From Dechloromonas agitata is5 (GTDB lineage Bacteria; Pseudomonadota; Gammaproteobacteria; Burkholderiales; Rhodocyclaceae): a DNA stretch of 64,000 nt. Shown one piece after another: positions 9,523 to 18,342 of this stretch. Under the pieces are notes generated by a model. The model was not told the origin of the DNA. It ran no database searches and saw only the letters and a program-made list of their open reading frames with translations. Position numbers and translations under genes: made by a program. Every line of letters begins with the position of its first letter. Position 1 is the first letter of the stretch. The stretch covers positions 2,418,001 to 2,482,000 of the forward strand of contig NZ_KI912532.1 in NCBI RefSeq assembly GCF_000519045.1, read 5' to 3'.

Positions 9523-9801
9523 ATGGGCAGTCTGAGCAACGAATCCTTCGAACAATTCCTGGATTCCCTGAAGAAAGCCGGTATCACGATTTCCAACGAA
9601 GCCGAGCTGCGCGAGCGCCTGGCTGAAGCACAGCGCTGGCGTTTCGCCTTCCAGACCCTGGCTGCCAACGGCAAGACCATCGGGATCTGCTTCGAAGATC
9701 ATTCCGAAGGCCGCAACGAAGCCGAAATTGACCGCGCTTTCAACGAATTCCAGTTTTCCGAAAAGACCAAGGCGGTTTTCTCTGCCAGCCTGAAGCACTA
9801 A
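9523..9801 (+). CDS. Small conserved-looking acidic protein, function unknown
   Basis: 92 aa. Start ATG at 9523 has GGAG nine bases upstream, whereas the longer frame from 9448 lacks a site. The sequence MGSLSNESFEQFLDSLKKAGI and ELRERLAEAQRWRFAFQTLA predicts two helices, followed by a beta-like TIGICFEDHSEG. No signal peptide or membrane segment is present. I do not recognise the family. A strong terminator follows, so it is probably its own transcription unit. Confidence 0.75.
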   Translation: MGSLSNESFEQFLDSLKKAGITISNEAELRERLAEAQRWRFAFQTLAANGKTIGICFEDHSEGRNEAEIDRAFNEFQFSEKTKAVFSASLKH

Positions 9802-9852
9802 GATCCACCCACTCGATTGTTGCACCTCGCGTTGCGCGGGGCGCATAAAAGG

Positions 9853-9879
9853 AACGGGCGCCGCAACGGCGCCCGTTTT
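9853..9879 (+). terminator. Bidirectional terminator
   Basis: The 11-bp stem AACGGGCGCCG/CGGCGCCCGTT has loop CAA and is followed by T. It lies between the small plus-strand gene and the convergent ettA. Confidence 0.85.
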
Positions 9880-9914
9880 GCATGGCGGGTCGCGGTTTGC
9901 CGCGACCGTCGCAC

Positions 9915-11579
<1,665 letters not shown>

Positions 11580-11672
11580 TTGCACTTGCCTGAAGAAAAC
11601 AAAAGACGAAGTCTACGGGGCTTCAGCGCAAATAACCAGCCTTCGCCGGGCGAAGACTGGTGGCCGGACAGA

Positions 11673-12299
11673 TCAGTAGTGGATGTTACCGAGGGTGCGG
11701 TGCAGCAGCACGGCAGGTGCGTTGACGCGCGGGCAGGTACGCAGATCGCCGATTTGCTGGAAACCCATGCTCCGGCGGTAGTAACCGGCATGGCGGGGAT
11801 TGACTTCGATGACCAGGTCGGTGCCGCCGAAGACGGCGCGAACATACTGGTAGATGGCGAGGAAGAGCGCGTTGAGCAATTCCGGGTCATGGCAGTCGGC
11901 ATCTACTGCCAGCCGGGTCACTTCGCAGAAAACGCGGGCCGGAGCGCGCAGCCGGCTCATTTCTTCCCGGTACAGGCTGTCGGCCAGCAAGCCAGCCGAT
12001 GAATCGCGCGAAGCGGTTGCCGTGGCAACGAGTTCGCCGTTCAGCCAGGCACCGATGGTGACGTGATTGGGGTCATCCGGCAGCAGGCGATTGGGTGCCA
12101 GGCGATAGCCGCGCCAGGCATACATGCGTCGAACCAGGTTGCTGCAGGCACGGATCTGGGAATAGGTGACGGCGGGAGCGACGACCAGTTCCGGTGCGAC
12201 GGTGCAGTCGAAATCGTCGGGGAGAGAATACGTGCCGCCGTGCAGGGTTGCGGGTAGCAACCGGGAAATGTCGGGGGCGAGGGAAGATGCGCTATGCAT
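11673..12299 (-). CDS. FeeM-like GNAT-fold acyltransferase
   Basis: 208 aa. The pattern R.Y.WRGY after an N-terminal 50 residues, then VTIGAWLNGELVATATASRD, EVTRLAVDADC and FGGTDLVIEVNPRHAGYYRRSMGFQQIG, resembles the N-acyl amino acid synthase FeeM type of GNAT fold. Those enzymes transfer acyl chains from acyl-ACP to an amino acid. The acceptor cannot be told here. The gene lies 94 bases upstream of ettA on the same strand and 31 bases downstream of the bactofilin gene. Confidence 0.6.
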   Translation of the reverse strand: MHSASSLAPDISRLLPATLHGGTYSLPDDFDCTVAPELVVAPAVTYSQIRACSNLVRRMYAWRGYRLAPNRLLPDDPNHVTIGAWLNGELVATATASRDSSAGLLADSLYREEMSRLRAPARVFCEVTRLAVDADCHDPELLNALFLAIYQYVRAVFGGTDLVIEVNPRHAGYYRRSMGFQQIGDLRTCPRVNAPAVLLHRTLGNIHY

Positions 12300-12330
12300 G
12301 GCTGGATTCTATGAGTTGCCTAAAAATTAA

Positions 12331-12894
12331 TCAACCGGCGACCGCGCTCAGCGGCAGGACGGTTTCTTCCCGCTGGGGACGCATGCTGCTCTTGTCGGCC
12401 GACAGCGAATTGATGTCGCCGCATAACTCGCCGCCTTCGTTGATTAGCAGCTTGCCGTAGCGAATCTTGCCGCTGACCTTGCCGGTGGCGTGGATGATCA
12501 GTTGCGAGCGGGCCGTCAGTTCGCCATCGAAGCTGCCATGAATTTCCGCGACATCGATGCTGACCTTGCCGGAGAACGCGCCCTTGTCGGCGATGCGGAT
12601 GACGCGGCTGTCCATGGTCGCCTCGACCCGGCCTTCGACGACCAGCGTGTCGCAATCGAGAATCTCGGCTCCTTTGAGCTTGACGTCGGGGCCGACGATC
12701 AGGCGGGCGCCGTTCGGTGTGTCCATTTCCGGCGTGGCGGTGGTTTTATCTTCCACTACCCCGTTGCCTGTTTCGGTGAGTACCTTTGGCTCGGGGACGG
12801 CACCGGCCAGGCTGCTTGGTGAGCCGAGAACGGTTTTCACGTCCTTGCGGGTGATGGTGTCGTTGCGCGGGGTGAGGGTCGGTTTGCTGAACAT
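12331..12894 (-). CDS. Bactofilin family cytoskeletal protein
   Basis: 187 aa. After a disordered N-terminus of about 70 residues comes the bactofilin (DUF583) beta-helix, with stacked repeats such as LKGAEILDCDTLVVEGRVEA, RVIRIADKGAFSGKVSIDVA and GSFDGELTARSQLIIHATGK. Bactofilins polymerise without nucleotides and scaffold cell-wall or motility proteins at the membrane. The ATG at 12894 has GGGAG eight bases upstream. A sigma54-type promoter (12944-12960) and two GlrR-type sites further upstream suggest control by the neighbouring GlrR. Confidence 0.88.
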   Translation of the reverse strand: MFSKPTLTPRNDTITRKDVKTVLGSPSSLAGAVPEPKVLTETGNGVVEDKTTATPEMDTPNGARLIVGPDVKLKGAEILDCDTLVVEGRVEATMDSRVIRIADKGAFSGKVSIDVAEIHGSFDGELTARSQLIIHATGKVSGKIRYGKLLINEGGELCGDINSLSADKSSMRPQREETVLPLSAVAG

Positions 12895-12943
12895 GGGTGC
12901 TCCCGTGAGGTTGATTGCGATAAATGCAGCTCCGGCCTCCCGT

Positions 12944-12960
12944 TGCGATAACTGTGCCAT
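12944..12960 (-). promoter_or_regulatory. Candidate sigma54 promoter of the bactofilin gene
   Basis: On the minus strand TGGCAC-AGTTA-TCGCAA gives GG-N10-GC, one mismatch from TGGCAC-N5-TTGC. Predicted initiation near 12932 leaves a leader of about 38 bases carrying the ribosome-binding site. Confidence 0.6.
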
Positions 12961-13033
12961 CTTGTATTAGTCGCAATAAAACAATGGGTTGATAAATCGA
13001 ATGGGATGGCTGTCGAGGATTTGTTCGTTTGGT

Positions 13034-13051
13034 TGTCGTGAAATGGCGACA
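13034..13051. promoter_or_regulatory. Candidate GlrR-binding site 1
   Basis: TGTCGTGAAATGGCGACA fits TGTC-N10-GACA, the pattern known for GlrR (QseF) upstream of enterobacterial glmY. It is about 75 bp upstream of the sigma54-type -24 element. Confidence 0.6.
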
Positions 13052-13099
13052 GCTTTATTTTCAACACGCCACAATGTCGGCTAGGCGAACGAATCGCCT

Positions 13100-13117
13100 T
13101 GTCGCTAAAATGCGACA
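13100..13117. promoter_or_regulatory. Candidate GlrR-binding site 2
   Basis: TGTCGCTAAAATGCGACA is again TGTC-N10-GACA, with a longer six-base perfect arm. It lies 66 bp from site 1 and about 140 bp from the sigma54-type promoter, a normal enhancer distance. It could also serve the glrK operon on the other side. Confidence 0.6.
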
Positions 13118-13242
13118 TCAGATTAATTGCCTGATTTATTGAGGAAAATTTCCGTCTCGTGGCATTTGTCTCGAAGCTGGAAAGCGACGAGCGGCCGGCC
13201 GGGCCGCGTAAACTGGGCAGGAGTTTCACTATCCGCACCGAA

Positions 13243-14646
13243 ATGAACCGAATTTCCTTCCGCCAGGGCATGTTGCTTGGTTTCTTGCTGGTCGTCCTGC
13301 TGCTCGGCGGCGTGGCCATCCAGAGCTGGCTGGTGGTCGAGCGCGTGGTTGAGCAGAGCCGCCGGAACAGCGAACAGGCCATCCAGCTCACCGCCGCCAT
13401 CCAGGAACTGGGTGAGCGCACCGTCGATATCGAGCGCAGCGCCCGGCAATACCTGGTGCTCGACAACCCGGTATTCCGCCAGCGCTTCGACGAGCATCTC
13501 GCCCAGTCGCTGGCGGTGGTCGACCGGCTGGATGCCATGGCGGCCGAGCCGCTGCCCCCCTTGCTTGGCGGCTGGCGGATGGTGGCCGAAGCCCTGCGCA
13601 GCGGGTTGGAGCAGCGTATTCCGCAGGCCGAGATCATCCCGCTACTGGCCCGCCTGGCTGAATTGAACGGACTACTCAAGCAGGCTGGCCAGCGCTGGGT
13701 CGAGGAACAGAACCGCAAGGGGCTGGAGCAACTCGAGGCGGCCCGCCTCAAGCTCGGTGGGCGGATCGCACTGGCTCTGCTTGGCGCGCTGCTCGTCGCC
13801 CTGGCGATGGGCTGGTGGCTGGTGCGCCCGGTGCGGCATCTGGAACAGGCCATTGTTCGCCTCGGCGCCAGCCGTTTCGACGAGGCGATCACGGTCGGCG
13901 GGCCGGCCGATTTGCGCCAGCTGGGCAAGCGCCTGGACTGGCTGCGCCAGCGCCTGGCCGAACTGGAGGCTGACCGCGAGCGGGCCTTGCGCCATGTCTC
14001 GCATGAATTGAAAACGCCGCTCACGGCCTTGAAGGAAGGTGTCTCGCTGCTGCGCGAGGAGGTACCCGGGCCGCTCGGCGAGGGGCAGCGCGAGGTGGTC
14101 GACATCCTGCAGCACAATGTTCGCGCCCTGCAGGAGCAGATCGAAAGCCTGCTTACCCTGAACGAAGCGGCTTTCGACGCCCGCCGCCTGCAACGCGCGC
14201 CGGTCCGCCTGAAACGCTTGCTGGCCGGCGTCGTTCAGCGGCGCGAGTTGCACAGCCAGGCCCGGCAGTTGAGCGTGCGGATTGAGGCGCCGGACCAGAC
14301 GCTGCTGCTCGATGCCGAAAAAATGTCGGTCGTTCTCGATAACCTGCTGTCCAACGCCATCGATTTCAGCCCCGAGCACGGCGAGGTGCGCCTGTCGGTC
14401 AGCCGGACCGACGGCCTGTGGCGCTTCGAGTGCATCGACCAGGGGCCGGGCGTGGCGGAGGAGGACCGGCAGCGGATTTTCGACCCCTTCGTCCAGGGGC
14501 AGCGCGTCGCGCCGGCGCCGCGTCAGGGGAGCGGGGTTGGCTTGTCCATCGTGCGTGAGCTGGTCAGGGCGATGGGGGGGCGGGTGTATCTGGTGCCGCA
14601 GGAGCGCGGCGCCCATTTTTGTGTGGAATTGCCTGATGAGCAGTAA
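13243..14646 (+). CDS. glrK: GlrK/QseE-type sensor histidine kinase
   Basis: 467 aa. Membrane segment 1 (GMLLGFLLVVLLLGGVAI) is followed by a helical periplasmic region of about 150 residues, membrane segment 2 (RIALALLGALLVALAMGWWLV), a HAMP-like linker, the H-box HVSHELKTPLTALKEG (His254), an N-box LLSNAIDFSPEHG and G-boxes. The ATG at 13243 puts the first membrane segment at the N-terminus as in E. coli GlrK; an upstream GTG at 13159 is possible. It overlaps the following lipoprotein gene by 11 bases. A G7 tract lies near its 3' end. Confidence 0.9.
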   Translation: MNRISFRQGMLLGFLLVVLLLGGVAIQSWLVVERVVEQSRRNSEQAIQLTAAIQELGERTVDIERSARQYLVLDNPVFRQRFDEHLAQSLAVVDRLDAMAAEPLPPLLGGWRMVAEALRSGLEQRIPQAEIIPLLARLAELNGLLKQAGQRWVEEQNRKGLEQLEAARLKLGGRIALALLGALLVALAMGWWLVRPVRHLEQAIVRLGASRFDEAITVGGPADLRQLGKRLDWLRQRLAELEADRERALRHVSHELKTPLTALKEGVSLLREEVPGPLGEGQREVVDILQHNVRALQEQIESLLTLNEAAFDARRLQRAPVRLKRLLAGVVQRRELHSQARQLSVRIEAPDQTLLLDAEKMSVVLDNLLSNAIDFSPEHGEVRLSVSRTDGLWRFECIDQGPGVAEEDRQRIFDPFVQGQRVAPAPRQGSGVGLSIVRELVRAMGGRVYLVPQERGAHFCVELPDEQ

Positions 14647-15162
14647 GAATGAATTGTTCCGTCGTCGGCTGGCTGCTTGCCTGCTGGCGCTTGCCATGGC
14701 CGGCTGCGCCAGTCTGCCGCCCGCGAAGAAATTGGTCCGCGTTGACGAAACGACGCCCGAGTCCGCCCTGCAGTATTACCAGGGGCTGGGCAAGATGACC
14801 GGGGCCGAACTGGGGCGCGAGCGCATGGTGCTGGTCGCCGTGCCGCAGACGCCGTATACCCAGGTCAGGATGGCCATGCTGCTCGGCCACCCGCGGGTGC
14901 AGCACGATCTCAACAAAGCCCTCGGCCTGCTCGATGCCGTGCTGAAATCGAACGACCCGGCTGCCGTACCCTTCCATCCGCTGGCCCGGCAGATCGCCGA
15001 CAATTATCTCGAGCGCCTGAAGCTCGAAGGACAACTGGACAAGCAGGGGCAGCAATTGAAGGAAAGCCAGCGCAAGGTGGCCGAATTGCAGGACAAGCTG
15101 GACAGCCTGGCCGATATCGAACGCACGCTGACGCCGCGGCCCCGTACTGTCGGGGGTAAGCG

Positions 15163-15166
<4 letters not shown>
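14636..15166 (+). CDS. QseG/GlrY-like outer-membrane lipoprotein
   Basis: 176 aa. The lipobox ALAMAGCAS places the lipidated cysteine near residue 23. The body is helical, ending in a coiled-coil-rich segment (KQGQQLKESQRKVAELQDKL). In enterobacteria the gene between glrK and glrR encodes the lipoprotein QseG, which interacts with the kinase. Size, order and overlaps (11 bases with glrK, 4 with glrR) fit that role; sequence likeness is weak, so the call rests mainly on context. Confidence 0.75.
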
Positions 15167-16557
<1,391 letters not shown>

Positions 16558-16566
16558 TCAGCCGGC

Positions 16567-16584
16567 TGTCGCCGCCGGACGACG
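16567..16584. promoter_or_regulatory. Weak GlrR-type site before the BON gene
   Basis: TGTC-GCCGCCGGAC-GACG differs from TGTC-N10-GACA only at the last base. It lies 65 bp upstream of a sigma54-like promoter. Alone it would be unconvincing. Confidence 0.35.
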
Positions 16585-16648
16585 CGGAATCTCGGTTGAT
16601 GCCCGTCGGTACTAAATAAATATATGAAAAACAAGGATAAATCATGCC

Positions 16649-16663
16649 TGGCATGAAGCTCGC
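16649..16663 (+). promoter_or_regulatory. Candidate sigma54 promoter of the BON gene
   Basis: TGGCATGAAGCTCGC has GG-N10-GC and, like the bactofilin promoter, TCGC in place of TTGC. Initiation near 16675 would leave a 26-base leader containing AAGGAGG. Confidence 0.5.
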
Positions 16664-16700
16664 GTTAGCCCTCCGCATTCATCACAAGGAGGGATATGCC

Positions 16701-17042
16701 ATGCTCAAAAAGAAACTGATCGCCACCCTGCTGATCGCCAGTGCCACCTTTGCCGGACTCGGGCTTTCTGCCTTCGCCACTGACGACCCGCAGGTTGTTG
16801 CTGCGGTCGTTGCCAATAACGAAGCACAGGATGCCGCACTCGGCGATCGTGTCGAAACCCTGTTACGCACCGATATCGGCCTGGCCGGCTCGCGGATACG
16901 CGTCGTTTCACGGGCGGCGGTGATTACTGTCGCCGGCACGGTGCCGGATGAACATGCCCTGCGGCGCGCCCTTGATCTGGCGAGCGGCGTGCGGGGCGTG
17001 CGCGAGGTGCGCAATGCGCTGGAGGTCGAACTCCCAAAGTAA
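16701..17042 (+). CDS. Periplasmic BON-domain protein
   Basis: 113 aa. A signal peptide (MLKKKLIATLLIASATFAGLGLSAFA) precedes one BON domain: LGDRVETLLRTDIGLAGSRIRVVSRAAVITVAGTVPDEHALRRALDLASGVRGVREVRNAL. BON domains bind phospholipid and occur in envelope-stress proteins such as OsmY and DolP. The ATG at 16701 has AAGGAGG at 16687. It directly follows glrR, and a sigma54-like promoter lies upstream, so it is a candidate envelope target of GlrR. Confidence 0.88.
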   Translation: MLKKKLIATLLIASATFAGLGLSAFATDDPQVVAAVVANNEAQDAALGDRVETLLRTDIGLAGSRIRVVSRAAVITVAGTVPDEHALRRALDLASGVRGVREVRNALEVELPK

Positions 17043-17078
17043 CGGCGGCGGACGCGACGCGCCCGGCGTGGTGGTTGT

Positions 17079-17345
17079 TCAGACTGTTTCCAGGGTTATC
17101 AGCGGCGCACCTTCTTCGACCGTATCGCCCGCGGTGACATGAATGGCCACGACGCGTCCGGCGTAGGGGGAGGGGATATCCAGCGCCACCTTGCCGGTTT
17201 CCAGGGTCAGGATGTTGTCGTCCCGCTCGATCTGTCCGCCGACATCGACCAGCAGTTCGAGGATGAAGACGTCGCCGCTCGCGCACGAGCCGCAGCTCGA
17301 CCAGCATTCGGGGTACTTGGGCATGTGGACGGAAATCGTGGACAT
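17079..17345 (-). CDS. Stand-alone lipoyl-domain protein with N-terminal Cys cluster
   Basis: 88 aa, consisting almost only of a biotinyl/lipoyl domain. The attachment motif is LETGKVALDIPSPYAG, with Lys52 in place of the lipoylated lysine. The N-terminus has PECWSSCGSCASGD, three cysteines spaced C-x3-C-x2-C (14, 18, 21), which normal E2 lipoyl domains do not have. No E1, E2 or E3 gene is nearby. The start at 17345 gives MSTISVHMPKYPE, a typical lipoyl-domain opening. It may act as a free acyl or redox carrier; no partner can be named. Confidence 0.8.
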   Translation of the reverse strand: MSTISVHMPKYPECWSSCGSCASGDVFILELLVDVGGQIERDDNILTLETGKVALDIPSPYAGRVVAIHVTAGDTVEEGAPLITLETV

Positions 17346-17366
17346 CGGCTTTTTTCCTGAAAACCC

Positions 17367-17394
17367 TTGCATTCTACGCGAGGCCACGTATAAT
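17367..17394 (+). promoter_or_regulatory. sigma70 promoter of the first tRNA-Arg(ACG)
   Basis: TTGCAT at 17367-17372, a 16-base spacer and a perfect TATAAT at 17389-17394, 16 bases before the tRNA gene. Confidence 0.7.
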
Positions 17395-17410
17395 GCGCCG
17401 CTCTGTCAGC

Positions 17411-17487
17411 GCGCCCGTAGCTCAGTTGGATAGAGTATCTGGCTACGAACCAGAGGGTCGGGCGTTCGAATCGCTCCGGGCGCGCCA
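17411..17487 (+). tRNA. tRNA-Arg (ACG), copy 1
   Basis: 77 nt with CCA. Acceptor GCGCCCG pairs with CGGGCGC, and the anticodon loop CTACGAA gives ACG (reads CGN after A34 deamination). Identical over its whole length to the copy at 17530. Confidence 0.97.
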
Positions 17488-17529
17488 CAGAACCTTTCAA
17501 GCCGGTTTTTCGGTTTGATTTTTGGTAGC

Positions 17530-17606
17530 GCGCCCGTAGCTCAGTTGGATAGAGTATCTGGCTACGAACCAGAGGGTCGGGCGTTCGAATCGCTCCGGGC
17601 GCGCCA
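17530..17606 (+). tRNA. tRNA-Arg (ACG), copy 2
   Basis: 77 nt, base-for-base the same as the copy at 17411, and starting 119 bases after it. It has no promoter of its own that I can see, so it is probably processed from the same transcript. Confidence 0.97.
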
Positions 17607-17618
17607 ATCAAATATGAA

Positions 17619-17653
17619 TGTGGGCACTTCCTTTATCGGACGTGCCCATTTTC
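17619..17653 (+). terminator. Possible terminator after the tRNA-Arg pair
   Basis: TGGGCAC (17621-17627) pairs with GTGCCCA (17642-17648) across a 14-base loop, followed by TTTTCATTT. The stem is short and the T-run interrupted, so the call is moderate. Confidence 0.55.
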
Positions 17654-17691
17654 ATTTCTGCCTCCCGGTTTCCGGCAGGACTATCCCGTCC

Positions 17692-18342
17692 TCAAGGCTG
17701 ATTCCACACGATTTCTTGCTGAATCTCGTTCCGGCGCAGGAAGGGCAGCGTCCAGGGCGGGTTGTAGCGGGCCAGTTGCGGCTGACCGATGGGGGCAATA
17801 CCCTGCGCTTGCAACCAGGCGAGCAACTGGTCAGTTCTTTCCTGCACGGTGCTTGCGGTATTGCTGCCCGAGTAGGTCAGGACGGCATAGGTCCGGGCAG
17901 GAATCTCACGTAGACCGATTGCCGGGTTGAGCGGTTTGGGCAGGGTCGCAAGGGTGTATTGGCTGGGCATGACGAAGTGGATGCGCCAGCGCTGCGCCCC
18001 CGCCATGCGAGTGGCTGCCGCCTCCTGTGGCTCGATGCTGACCGGGACGGTCATGGCGATCTTCTCGGCCTTGTCTTGCGGTTCGGCGACGACCGGCACG
18101 GTCATCGCGATGCGCTCGTTGTTGCCGAAAATGTAGTCGGCGATGCGCTGGAAGCCGCGCCGGGTGGCGCTGTCCATGTCGCCATCGACAAAGGTTTCGG
18201 CAACGATCACCGGCACATAGCGGCGGATCTCGATGTTGTCTTCCTGGCGCAGCGATTCGAATTTCGGTTCTTCAGTAGCCATCAGGGTTCCCGTCCAGAG
18301 CAGGCCAGCAAGCAGGGTGGTGAGGGTGAGGTGGTGTTTCAT
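17692..18342 (-). CDS. SOUL-family heme-binding protein, exported
   Basis: 216 aa. A signal peptide (MKHHLTLTTLLAGLLWTGTLMA) precedes a SOUL domain: FESLRQEDNIEIRRYVPVIVAET, two copies of the IAMTVPV motif, RWRIHFVMPSQYTLATLPKP and RTYAVLTYSGS. SOUL/HBP proteins bind heme or porphyrins. Its ATG overlaps the stop of the M1 peptidase gene by 4 bases, making it the last gene of a three-gene operon with a ChaN-like protein. Confidence 0.88.
   Translation of the reverse strand: MKHHLTLTTLLAGLLWTGTLMATEEPKFESLRQEDNIEIRRYVPVIVAETFVDGDMDSATRRGFQRIADYIFGNNERIAMTVPVVAEPQDKAEKIAMTVPVSIEPQEAAATRMAGAQRWRIHFVMPSQYTLATLPKPLNPAIGLREIPARTYAVLTYSGSNTASTVQERTDQLLAWLQAQGIAPIGQPQLARYNPPWTLPFLRRNEIQQEIVWNQP

Noticed and set aside
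13034-13117. Relating the TGTC-N10-GACA dyads to the TGCGAC-N5-GTCGCA sites because both contain GCGACA and TGTCGC
   Set aside because: Arm order and spacing differ, and the first pair fits the known GlrR pattern, so they are treated as different sites.
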